Source of the DNA: Skeletonema tropicum
Taxonomy: Eukaryota > Bacillariophyta > Thalassiosirophyceae > Thalassiosirales > Thalassiosiraceae
DNA length: 64,000 nt
Assembly: GCA_037178625.1 (NCBI GenBank)
Contig: CM074130.1
Span: 868,001 to 932,000 of the forward strand
Direction of reading: 5' to 3'
Under the pieces are notes generated by a model. The model was not told where the DNA came from, made no database searches, and worked only from the letters and a program-made list of their open reading frames with translations. A program made the position numbers and the translations under genes. Of this stretch, positions 1-10,608 are shown in pieces (the first letter of the stretch is position 1; each line of letters opens with the position of its first letter).

Positions 1-196
1 AATGTTTATTTGCTGTCAAGTGTGCGTTTCCTGTGCCATCAATCCAATGGAATGCACAATTGAGTTAGCTAGGAGACAATACTTAGTAGCGGCCATTTAC
101 ATAAGGCAGCGCTGCAAGGCACTCAGCAACTCATTGGAGGAGGAAAGATTTGGTAAACGAGTAAAGGAGCATTTATACTATCAATGTCAATCAGTC

Positions 197-1718
197 TTAC
201 TTGCTTGAAAGACTTTCGACTTGACTTACTTCTTCTTCCGCCGGTGCGAGAGAAAGACGTTGGGATACTTGAGACAAATTTTCGTGTGCAAAAGAGAACT
301 CTCTGTGAGATAAGCCAGACGACAAGGCACTTGATCCAGAGGATCTTGATAGATTAGAACCGTTCCTACCATTTGGGATCTCTTCAGATGGCATTGGCCG
401 ATCAAGGTAGGATTCATCCGATGTCAAACGATCAGGCATTGTTACTAAGAAAGAGGCGACCTCATGTTTTCGTGGTGATGCATTTACAGCCACAGCTGGC
501 TTTTTCACGGAGGAATCAGAATGATGTCTACGAATGAATGACTTCAATAATTGAGACGAATAGTTGGTGTACCACTCTTGGGACAATTCCTTTGTCCAGT
601 CGATTTGTGTAGTATCCATCGTCACGGGCTCGCTCATCTCCTCCTTCTCCACATTCCTCCTCGATGGATTCTTGCTCTTGCTCCTATTGAGTGCATCCCT
701 CAATGTCTGGCTAGTCTTTTCCATGGCCTTCTTGTCCCCGATATCAGGGTAGATGATATCATTGCGTTTGTCATATCTGAGGAATCGTCCACCGATCATT
801 CGTACAGCAGCTACAATGCCCTGTGATAAAGATGAGATGCGCAATGTTGGTTTTAGTACAGCGTTGTATGCACAAGATGTGAAAGTAGAATAATATATTA
901 CATTTTTCTACACTATCAAGATGGACCAGCCTCAATAATCCAGCTCCAAATGTCAGCTCACACAAACACTCTCCTGCGACAGAAACGAGAACTCACCCTG
1001 GAAATCTTCTTCTTATCCCTCTCGTGACATAAAATGTAAAGATCCTATTGAATATTACAAAGACGTTTAGAAAAGCAACAAATATAGTGAGCTAAAGTCA
1101 AGGTAAAGTCTCGTTGCACATGGACTGGAGATGGAGTAATTACCTTATTAGCAGACACCAAGCGTCGGTAGTTGACGCTGCCGATATGACTGTGCGGCTT
1201 GCCTTTTCCGCGGCCACATAACACATCCTGATCATTTACGGACAATCCGCTGCCATTCGTTCCATCGTTTAAGGATTTAGAGTTGAAGGCTGTCGCGACA
1301 GGGATTGATGTTGCTGTTGTAGCGGTAGCGGTAGCGGTAGCGGTAGCGGTGTGGTCAAGTCTGTCGACCTTGGCTTCGTAATCTACTTTTGCTTTTTTGT
1401 TAGGTACGATAATTATTATCCATGTTGTTTGGAGTTTTTCTTTGGCCACTCATTACATCGTCATTGAGTGATGGCTGCTTCTGCTGGACTTGGGTTGGCT
1501 GTACAACTGTATCATTGTCCTTCGGGTAGTTGGCCACTGTTGCTTCGTTATGATGATTGAACATTTCAATGCTTTGAGATAAGATCTGTGAAGGAAAATA
1601 TCATATGCCGCAGGCAATGAAGGATCGAGACAAGGATCGAGACCCCTGCTCTTGACCAAGACCTACTAACTGCCTGAGGTTGGCTGCACGACAAAGAACG
1701 ACCAACGACCTGACTCAT
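197..1718 (-). CDS. DUF6824-domain protein, spliced, with one frame disturbance
   Basis: Four exons are supported: 1671-1718, 1144-1585, 997-1044 and 197-820, all with GT-AG introns. Exon 1 starts at the ATG at 1718-1716. The DUF6824 domain is assembled across the introns: DVLCGRG, then YRRLVSANK at the end of exon 2, then LYILCHERDKKKIS in the 48-base exon, then GIVAAVRMIGGRFL. This family is expanded in diatoms and its function is unproven; a nuclear role is often guessed. Exon 2 is Asn/Gln-rich, then carries a Thr-Ala hexanucleotide repeat. Its first half (NHHNEATVANYPKDN) is open in one frame up to a TAA at 1402-1400, and its second half is open in the +1 frame. One extra base, or a 22-base micro-intron at 1386-1407, would reconcile the two. 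With one base removed the product is about 386 residues. The C-terminal 200 residues look disordered and Ser-rich. The next gene upstream is a paralogue in the same orientation. Confidence 0.8.
1319..1350. repeat. hexanucleotide microsatellite (TAGCGG, about 5 copies) in coding exon
   Basis: Five tandem copies of a six-base unit lie in the second exon of the first DUF6824 gene. They encode alternating Thr-Ala on the minus strand. Unit changes keep the reading frame. Confidence 0.85.
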
Positions 1719-2040
1719 TTTCTTAGCAAGAAGAAAATTTATTTGTGAGTGGGTCCTCCTTTCCTGTCTAGTATCTCTCCAGTGGAGTACTCAATAAACT
1801 GCTCCTTATTGGGACCTACCAAACCACGCCTGCGCTGGGCATGGTACCTACCTCGAGAGAAGAGATTGGATTGATTCATCGAGGACAGTGCAAGGTGGAG
1901 TAGATCGTAGGGTCTCTCTCTAGTTCAGTAAGAAAGTACAAGTACAAGAAGTACAACTAGAGGTACTTGATTTTAATACCGATTATTACTATGAAAGCGC
2001 AGCAGCAGAATCACATCTGCAACAAAAGGGATCATACCTG

Positions 2041-3092
2041 TCAAACACTGCCAATATTAATGTTAATACCATTGATAAATTCTAGGCAGTGTTCGGTGGA
2101 AATCATCTCAACGTCGTTATCTTCCACCAATCCCAATTCTTTGCAGAGTTCGCCGGAAGTCATGCGGGTGTCATGGTATTCCAGAACTTTATTGATTTCA
2201 TCCCCAATTGAAATTGAAGAGATTGCAGTGTCCCTCTCGGAGATTGCAGTGTCCCTCTCATTTTTTGGTGCAGCATCTATATCTGTTACTGTTGGGAAAG
2301 AATGAGAATAACATCCGTCTTGGACATGGAGTGACTGTGACTGCAACACCTGATCGGTAAAACTCGAATACAACTCCTTCGGCAATTCCGTTGCCTTGCC
2401 AACTTGTGGAATAGGAATGCCAACAGGTAATATCTCTCTCTTTGCGTCCCTCAATGCCTGACTAGTCTTTTCGGTGGCCTGCTTGTCCTTGATATCCGCA
2501 TAGAACATCTTATTGTGTGCGTCGTATGCGAGGAATCGACCACCTTTCCTGCGCACAGCAGCTACAATTCCCTGTGAATGATGACATGTTGAATATGATT
2601 TGGTAGAAAAAGTTGTTAAAAAGAGTATGTGAGATTCAGCTAAATAGCAGAAGCAAAAGACAACAGGTTGCGATGCGCTGCCACATACACTAACGTTTCT
2701 CATTACCAATGACAAGAGTTACTTACCATGGAAATCTTAATTTTATCTCTATCATGACAATGATTGTAAAGGTGCTATAGCATATATGAAGTAGACAAAT
2801 TTTTAAAGTGAGTGTATTCCATTGAAATTTTTGTGTCATGACATGAAAAAATGTGCGGCTGCCTTGCGTATCTTCTTCTTCCAAAAGCTCTAACACGAAA
2901 ACGGCTCGCATCACATAGTTGATATTATTACTGATATTTGACGCTTACCTTATTAGCAGAAACTAAACGGCGGTAACAGACGTTGCCCGTAGTATTCTTT
3001 ATATGATTTCCTTGACCATTAAGTACGTCATATGCGGACACTCCACGGCCATTAAGAGCGTCGTCTAATGAAATGGAAATTTCGGATGTCAT
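2041..3092 (-). CDS. DUF6824-domain protein, divergent paralogue
   Basis: Three exons join in frame: 2949-3092 (144 bases, ATG at 3092), 2727-2774 (48 bases) and 2041-2571, giving 240 residues. Intron positions and phases match the neighbouring gene at 197-1718: the break after SANK, a 48-base exon HLYNHCHDRDKIKISM, then GIVAAVRRKGGRFL. The two are therefore tandem duplicates. The signature that reads DVLCGRG in the neighbour is DVLNGQG here, losing the Cys and Arg, so the protein may have changed function. A 21-base tandem duplication in the last exon makes a doubled ERDTAIS stretch. The start is supported by an in-frame ATG about 180 bases downstream of a mobile element (see 3273). A GT donor-like sequence follows the TGA, so a 3' UTR intron is possible. 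The function of the family is unknown. Confidence 0.78.
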
Positions 3093-4607
3093 GATTATTG
3101 CTACTGTCTACTTCTGCTGCATCGAGTTACTGCTGCTTTTTTTTATGGCTGCTGCTGTGCTTCCTCGTCTGCGTCGCAGGGGGAGATAGAACGCAGCAAG
3201 CAAGCAGGGCAAGACCAAGATCTTGGTCCACGAATCACGAATCAACGAACGCTCAAAGTCGGGAAGTTGCAGGCTAGTCGACGCGCCATTCGATCGCCGC
3301 ACCGGCGCCATTCGCCGCAAATCCAAAATCACAATTTGCGACACAAAAAAGAGCCGCACCATGACGGCCTCCCTCCTACTACCCTCATTACACACCTAAA
3401 TGTCGACATTCCAAAGTAACAATGTAGGTTCTAGACCAATTTTTTGACGCTGAAATCAATGGTTCTATCGGCGGCTCGCCATATTCAGCAGAAAGAGACG
3501 TTTGACCGCCACAATAGCAATGGTGATTTTCATCCCCTCCGCCGCAGAGCACATGTAGCCAGTAGCACCAAGGCGTCGTTTCGGTCAATGAAACAGCAAG
3601 TAAGGTTGTAGGGGCGACCAATATTATATATATGGGCGGAATATGCGCTAATTAACCGGGTGTGGGTCTCATGCAACGCCTATCCAACATATCAAATCTA
3701 TGAAGTCGATTTAGAAAGATTTCCACAATTTATCTCCATCAACAGTGGGTATATATCTGACACAAAACATGCTGGAACCACACCATGGATCATAGAGGTC
3801 TTGTCTACTATACGATAATCAAGATTGTTAAGCTGGACTGCTCCGTATCACCACAGTGACTACTGCAACTCTCGGTTTCCTGGGAAACTACTGATTGTGG
3901 GTTATGAGAAGCCCACCTGCAGTCGCCTACACGAGTGTTGTGGCATGATATTGACGTCTCCTCCATGTACAATTGGGAATCTGTCGCCTCATCAAATCAA
4001 CAGCCATCTATTGTGCGCCTTTTGCTGTGGTTGGAGACAACGTTATAACTGTTATCAGTGGCTTTCCTACAAAGTCTAATGAAATGAGAGGCCGGATGAT
4101 CGACATAAAACTCCATGATGGCGTAGATATTGCGTGCAATTAATGAATCCGAGTGAAGTGAACAAGTATCATAGCATATAGAAGGAGTTATTAATGATCT
4201 GCTACTATTATGTTGTCTAAGTTACATAAACATGAGCATCTTATGACATGCCAGGTATGTGCAGATTTTCATGTGTGTGTGCGTCAGTCGCCCGCAATTA
4301 TCATCAAAACTACTTTGAATTGGACGCTGCAGCTTACATAATTGGAATCAGCGTGAAAAATTGGTTTAGTGAGTGTCTTCTTAGCGTTGATGGAGGGTAT
4401 ATGGGATCGATAATGCTATGGTTTGCCTTCGGATTCATCATGTCAGATGCACATTTTCAAGATTTTTTAAGTGTTTGTGCGTGATTACAGCAAATATCGC
4501 AGCAATTGAACGGAGCACCACCACAGGACGTACAAGATACATTCCAAACGATATAAATAGAAAGTTATTAGTCTTTCAACTTAAAGCATCGGCATATTAT
4601 TGGCCAA

Positions 4608-5880
4608 TATCCCAACCATTTTTTGAAAACGGCAGTTTACTGCCGTTTTCTGTAGAGCTCTGGTATGTTTCTACGTGAGAGGCAAAACGGCAGTTTACTG
4701 CCGTTTTCAAAAAAGCCTTTAGGCCTCACGCAAATAAGTAACATTTAGTTAGTGTGATGTGTGGCCTTCAGTTACTTTCTTGCGTTGAAGGGCTACATGT
4801 TTTTTGAGGGGAAAACACAAAAGGAGCTGCACTCTACTGCTCTAGAGAGAGCTATGAAAACGGCAGAGAGGAGTGCGGACTTGCCACTGAACTAGAGATA
4901 CCTAGACTGCACTCCTCTTATTACCTAAAATGGGCAAGTTCAGATCCAGCTTGCCCAGTAACAGCTCCTGAATACCATCCTAAACTAATCACTTATTTAT
5001 TTTATGAAAACGGCAGTGAACTGCCGTTTTCAAGCCGTATGGGTACTGAGCACAACTTGAAAACGGCAGTAAACTGCCGTTTTCAAAAAATGGTTGGGAT
5101 ATCCCAACCATTTTGAGAACGGCACCTCGGTGCCGTTCTTGTGTTGGGCCCAGTACCCGTAGGGCTTGAGAACGGCACCTCGGTAGGTGCCGTTCTTGAA
5201 ATCCCGTTTGTTAGCGGTCAAAGCTAGGCAGCTCCTAACGGCATTTTTTCAAAAAATCTGTAGCCCTTGTATGCAATAATAAGATCTATAGGCCACATTT
5301 TGACTCATGCTTTATTCTAACAAAGATTTTGAGGCCTACTGCCTTTTTTGAGAACGGCACCGAGGTGCCGTTCTCCTCTCCACGTAGAAACATACCAGAG
5401 TTCGGTCGACACAACAAGTATGTAGAGAGGGTCCGGCATTCGGTAATGACGTCGATGAAGAGAGAGGACATAAACAAATAGCGAACGGCACTCAAATAAT
5501 TATGATGGCGAGAGCGGGCATGGAGCAATCGTGGAAATGAACAGCTGGCAGCAAGAAACGGAAGAGGTGCAGCATCAAAATTGGTAGCAAGCAACAAGAC
5601 AACGTTGCTCACCAAAATTGGCAAGTGACGCCGGCAGATGCCGCGCATACATTGCTCAGCAAATCGGCAGGCAATGTTGCTCACTCCTTTGGCACACCAA
5701 CACACACGCTAGCTTCAACACACCATGTCAATATTTGATTGGGAAAGGAACTCCTGGGATTTGTTAATACCGAGGACATGATCAACACTTGGAAATACTG
5801 ACGCAGGAACTCATATTTTATTTACGGCACCGAGGTGCCGTTCTCCTCTCCACGTAGAAACATACCAGAGTTCTACAGAG
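4608..5880. mobile_element. hairpin-array element inserted in copy 1
   Basis: The insertion is bounded by inverted copies of a sequence reading GTTTCTACGTG: on the left at about 4650-4684, on the right (reverse) at about 5846-5878. A further right-type copy lies at 5376-5403. Next to these ends and inside are at least eight palindromic hairpins of about 26 bases. Class I arms read GAAAACGGCAGT / ACTGCCGTTTTC (4625-4650, about 4683-4708, 5006-5031, 5059-5084). Class II arms read GAGAACGGCACC / GGTGCCGTTCTC, with small end changes (5115-5140, 5168-5197, 5350-5375, 5824-5845). No credible coding sequence is seen. Its shape recalls foldback or double-hairpin elements, but I do not recognise the family. 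Confidence 0.65.
5006..5197. repeat. long imperfect palindrome centred at 5100/5101
   Basis: The centre 5087-5114 is a perfect 28-base palindrome (half site ATCCCAACCATTTT). The arms continue outward for about 95 bases with the same order of blocks: hairpin, a spacer containing CAGTACCC, and a second hairpin. The left arm carries class I hairpins and the right arm class II hairpins. Confidence 0.85.
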
Positions 5881-6147
5881 GCGTAGTATGCCAGATTTTT
5901 TTCTAGCGAGTCGACCTCATTTTGCAAAACAAGAAGAGAGAGAAGAGAGAGTTTTGCAAAATTGACCTTAAAAAGGTCAGTCACTAATAACGCTCTACCC
6001 GGAAGGCTCTCTCTCTTGCACACGGCCGGCCTCCGGCGTGCGGCAGCAGGAGACAATGTGAACGAAGAATTGTTAACACACTTAACACACATATTTAACA
6101 CGACATATGATACTACAAACTTTCTCTTCTTAATTGTTATTACTACT

Positions 6148-7492
6148 TCAAAAAGCTATTAACATTGCGGTAGCCTTCCGGGTTTTTTTGTTGGTTCGGG
6201 TCATTCTACAGTTCTCTCTAAGCATCCAGCTCAATACATTTTCTTTCGTGCTAAAGGCTTTCCAGATTCTTGCTTTGTATTCCTTTATGAGCGTGTCCAT
6301 TCCCAAGATAACAGCTGACTTATGCCTTTGCAGCTTCTCATTGAGTTCAATTGTCAATGTCAAGCCTTCAATAATTCAAGTAATTTCACATGCGCTGAAG
6401 TTTCCAATCGAGAAGCTACGTGCCTCCTTTCGTCAGCATCTGTTCCGATCTATAAGGTCTGCTTCATCCCCTGCAAATTGAACAAGCTCCGAGCACCTAA
6501 AGAGTGAAGTCTTGTGTTTGTGCAACCTTTGAGGGTACCAAGATTTTATCAATTCAGTGCAATTCAGCATGTTTGCCTCGCTCATCTCCAACAACACATA
6601 TTTTAAGCGCTCACATGCATTGCCAGTACCTTCTGCAACTTGTTTGGATTCATTTGAGTACGCCAACAGCACACGAGCAGGTGCAGCTGGAGCAGGAGCA
6701 GCTACTCTAGGGACAGCCGCTGCAGAGACAGAAGGCGCAGGTGGGCCAGCAGCTTTGTCCTTTTCAATCAAAGATGATTCAGAAGCATCATCGAAGGTGA
6801 GGAAAATTCGAGTTAAATCTTCCACAGAGTCGTCTTGCAGCTTTCTCTTTGATGAGCACGAGTAGTAGGTGAGTCTGAAAGGGGCGAATATAACTGATTC
6901 ATGAGACGCTTCGCCCTGTTCCGCTCCTTCTCCAATTCTGCTTTCGATGACTCAATCTCATGTTTGTGACACTCGATAAGCGCTTTCTTCCACTCCTGCT
7001 CTCCCTATTCTGCTCTTTCATTTCCGATACGTCGTCTCCAATCTGCAATACCATCATGAACATGGCCCCGTGATCTTGCGTTGATGGGCCCATTGCTTCC
7101 AGCTTATTCTCGTCAAATCTCTTCTTGCAATCATCACCAGCGAACTTGGACCACTCAAGTAGGACACTTCTACATCGGCCAAACCTATCCTGTCAGCAGC
7201 TTCAAAAAGGGTACTTACAACAAGACAATGGCCACCACACAACCTTAACATTTCTGGAAGATGACAGACCATGGCCACAAAGCAAGTTTCGACAATAATA
7301 CGCATTTCCCCTCACGCTGGAACAAAGACACATCAACTGCGAAGAGTTCATCCATCAATTTATCCACTTGCTCACGATTTCCCTTTCTTACCGCATCAAT
7401 ATCCAATATCAGGCATACTTATCATGGGCGAGAGTGCCCTCCGCTCGGCCCAATTTTCGTACGGCGGCGGCAGCATTATTCGATGATGCCAT
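6148..7492 (-). pseudogene. decayed coding remnant, unknown family, coiled-coil rich
   Basis: Coding-like stretches follow one another on the minus strand in changing frames. They are an ATG at 7492 with MASSNNAAAAVRKLGRAEG, then DIDAVRKGNREQVDKLMDEL, then SVLLEWSKFAGDDCKKRF, then the charged helix EWKKALIECHKHEIESSKAE, then a Pro/Ala linker near 6720, then RRHVASRLETSAHVKLLELL near 6380-6430, then a last stretch ending at 6148. At least five frame changes separate them. A 29-base segment at 7190-7218 has perfect GTAAGT...CAG ends and joins two frames in phase, so it could be a very short intron; the other breaks look like indels. The family is not recognised. It lies between two copies of the 1.5 kb element, so it may be part of a mobile unit. 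Pseudogene is the most economical call, but uncorrected sequencing indels could contribute. Confidence 0.5.
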
Positions 7493-7677
7493 TATTATTA
7501 AAATAGTAGTAATGATGATACTTAGGAGGGTGGATTATTTCGAGGTTTGCATGGATTGCGTGTGAAGAGGGGGAGTGGTATGCATGGTGTCTTGTGTCTT
7601 GATCTTGAAGTGATCTTGTGCTTCGTGCGCTGATTCGTGCCAGATTTTTTGCCTCTCAGAGTAGAGAGGCGCTTCGC

Positions 7678-9148
7678 GCTAGTCGGCGCGCCATTCGTCG
7701 AATTTGCGACGCAAAAAAGAGCTGTCACCAGGCTGTCCCCATGAGGCGTCCCATCCTACTCCCCTCATTACACAATTAAATGTCGACATTCCAAAGTAAT
7801 GATGTAGTTACTAGACCAATTTTTGACGCTGAAATCAATGGTTCTATCGGCGGCTCGTCATATTCAGCGCAAAGAGACGTTTGACCACCACAATAGCGGT
7901 GGTGATTTTCACCCCCTCCGCCGCAGAGCACATGTAGCCAGTAGCACAAAGGCGTCGTTGCGGTCCATTAAACAGCAAAAAAGTTTGTAGCGGCGACCAA
8001 TATTATATATATGGGTGGAATATGCGCTAATTAACCGGGTGTGGGTCTCATGCAACGCCTATCCAACATATCAAATCTATGGAGTCGATTAAGAAAGATT
8101 TCCACAATTTATCTCCATCAATAGTGGTATATATCTGACACAAAACATGTTGAAACCACACCATGGATCATAGAGGTCTTGTCTACTATATGATAATCAA
8201 AGTTGATAAGCTGGACTGCTTCATATTACCACAGTGACTACTGCAACTCTCGGTTTCCTGGAATACTACTGATAGTGGGTTATGAGAAGCCCACCTGCAG
8301 TCGCCAACACGAGTGTTGTGGCATGATATTGACGTCTCTTCCATGTACAATTGGGAATCTGTCGCCTCATTAAATCAACAGCCATCTATAGTGCGCCTTT
8401 TGCTGTGGTTGGGAACAAACGTTATAACTGTTATCAGTGGCTTTCCTACAAAGTCTCATGAAATGAGAGGCCGAATGATCGACAAAAAAATCCATAATGG
8501 CGTAGATGTTGCGTGTAAATAATAAATCCGAGTAAACTGAACAAGTATCATAGCATATAGAAGGAGTTATTTATGATCTGCTACTATTATGTTGTCTAAG
8601 TTACATAAACATGAGCATCTTATGACATGCCCGGTATGTGCAGACATTCATGTGTGTGTGCGTCACCCGCAATTATCATCAAAACTACTTTGAATTGGAC
8701 GCGGCAGCTTACATAATTGGAATCAGCGTGAAAAATTGGGTTACAGATTGTCTTCTTAGTGTTGATGTAGGGTGTATGGGATAGATAATGCTATGGTTTG
8801 CCTTCGGATACGTCATGTCAGATGCACTTTTTCAAGATTTTTTAGTGTTTGTGCGTGATTACAGCAAATATCGCAGCAGTTCAACGGAGCACCAGCAACA
8901 AACGTTGAAGATGCATTCCAAACGATATAAGTAGAAAGTTATTAGTCTTTCAGCTTAAAGCATCGGAATATTATTGGCCAATATTGGCGTAGTAATGCCA
9001 GATTTTCTGCGTCGCAACAAGATTTGGCTGGTTGTTGGGATGAAAAATACCTGTTTCTATCCAAAATGACGCTTTTTGTGTTCGATATCGGCTTTTCTAT
9101 CCGTGCGACGCCGCATCGTCGCATGCGACGAATGACGCGCCGACTAGC
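7678..9148. mobile_element. 1.5 kb inverted-repeat element, complete copy 2
   Basis: The termini are inverted: the left begins GCTAGTCGGCGCGCCATTCG and the right end, read in reverse, begins GCTAGTCGGCGCGTCATTCG. The interior aligns over its length with the copies at 3.3-5.9 kb and 50.8-52.2 kb. It contains no conserved ORF, so it is non-autonomous. No clear target-site duplication is visible beside the ends. The transposase superfamily cannot be told from the ends alone. Confidence 0.75.
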
Positions 9149-9549
9149 ATACAGAATCCTTGAGATTCTTTCCCTTTTGAGTACTAATTCCCGATCCTCG
9201 ATCCTCGATCGCCGAGCCTGGTCCAAAAATTCTCATCCTCCAGCATCACCTCCACCATGGCTGTTATCGATGTCTCATGCTCATGCCTCCCTCGCCCAAT
9301 CAAAGATGCCATGCCCAGCCGGCCTACCTCATACCACACTCATTGAATGAACGCTTGACAACTTTAAGTTCTTTAACCTCATGCTTCGGCTGATTAAGTA
9401 CTTAGGTGCTTGAGCTTTGAGTCAGGTTCAAAGAAGGCTCAAAGGTGACATTTCCGGGTACCGCATCGGCTGAATTCATTTTAGCACCAAGCCAAGGAAA
9501 AACTTTTCCAGTCACACACTGTACTGTACAATGACTTGTGGACAATAGC
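9149..9549. other. intergenic stretch, nothing firm
   Basis: About 400 bases between two mobile elements. An ATG at 9256 opens only 29 codons. No RNA gene or conserved motif is seen. Confidence 0.5.
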
Positions 9550-9862
9550 TGAAATCATCTGAATTAGTTTCCTTCGGAGTATCTTAGACCCTTTTAGATT
9601 CAGTTGATCATATTTTTTTATCGGAGCAAACAACCTTGAACCTATATTTGGATTTTGCAATCTACGAAATGTATATCTTCAGTACAGCATTCTTCTGTTT
9701 CACTTTCACACTGACCTTCTCATTATGAAAGCGTGGGGGGGGTGGTAGAATATCTGTACTGTTACGTAGATAGCCTCACCTAAATCATAGGCTCACTTCT
9801 AACTTCTCTTTATCTTCTCTATCTCCATCACCTATACCATTGTGGAGACTGAGATTCTACCA
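9550..9862 (+). repeat. left LTR-type direct repeat
   Basis: It begins TGAAATCATC and ends GATTCTACCA, and it matches 12426-12739 with one visible single-base gap. It includes an eight-G run near 9735. Confidence 0.85.
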
Positions 9863-10581
9863 GGTTATGACCGCCACAATATAATACGGTTGGTCTAATA
9901 TACCTCTGGGAAGTCGCCCACCCACCTACATTGTCATTTACGGAGGAGGGGGGACGAGGGGTTAAGCTCGTCTCGCTCCGCGGCAAACAGCGAAATCACG
10001 CTTCAATTCGGTTGCGAGCGTGTGGCATTTATTGCCCCTATATCTGGTTGGTCAACACAGTGCCGCCAGATACAATCCCACCCTACCTCCCATCCAATAA
10101 TAAAAGGGGGCGCTATTCAACATCAAAAGTCCCCATTGATCAGTCGATTTGAGCCAATTTATCGGCAGCACAAGTTTTGAAATAAGATTTTGTGTCTGCT
10201 GTCATCAAATTATTCGACTGATCTTATCCCACCTCCCACAGAATTCGATCGGGCCACGCCATCAGTAGTTCGTCGATCTGGCCCCGAGCGAATTCGCCAA
10301 TTGATTGGTGACCACTCTCCCTCGTTTTTATATTCAAGTGAGAGTGTCGGACATAAATTCACATCTTGTGTCCGTGTCATTGGTACAATACACAACGTCC
10401 CAATCAATTGACAGCACTTCCACCCACCTAATATATTGGCATTTACAAGGAATTGATATAATTATTGTTGATTCCTGGGAATTGTTTCCGTGGTGGAAGT
10501 CAGAGCAATCTTCACCCCGGTCGATTGCTTAGAAATAACACCGGGGAGGGGGGAGATAATAATTATTCTATCTTCGGTGTT

Positions 10582-10608
10582 ACAACAACAACAACAACAA
10601 CAACAACA
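10582..10608 (+). promoter_or_regulatory. (ACA)9 leader directly abutting the start codon
   Basis: Nine ACA triplets run without interruption into the ATG at 10609. An unstructured CAA/ACA-rich leader is known to favour ribosome loading in some plant RNA virus leaders. A similar effect here is inference. The repeat also fixes the preferred start codon of the downstream ORF. Confidence 0.6.

Larger units (their letters stand above)
3273..5925. mobile_element. 1.5 kb inverted-repeat element, copy 1, split by another element
   Basis: The left end carries the terminal sequence GCTAGTCGACGCGCCATTCG, close to the left terminus of the complete copy at 7678. From about 3350 to 4607 it follows that copy and the one at 50.8-52.2 kb at high identity. 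At 4607/4608 the match stops after GGCCAATAT, and it resumes at about 5881 with GCGTAGTATGCCAG, so a hairpin element was inserted here. The right terminus is eroded. No long ORF is conserved between the copies, so this is a non-autonomous DNA element. It ends about 180 bases upstream of the DUF6824 gene start at 3092 and could influence it. Confidence 0.7.

Noticed and set aside
2..208. Plus-strand ORF of 68 codons
   Set aside because: Short, at the window edge, overlapping nothing recognisable and with no domain; probably chance.
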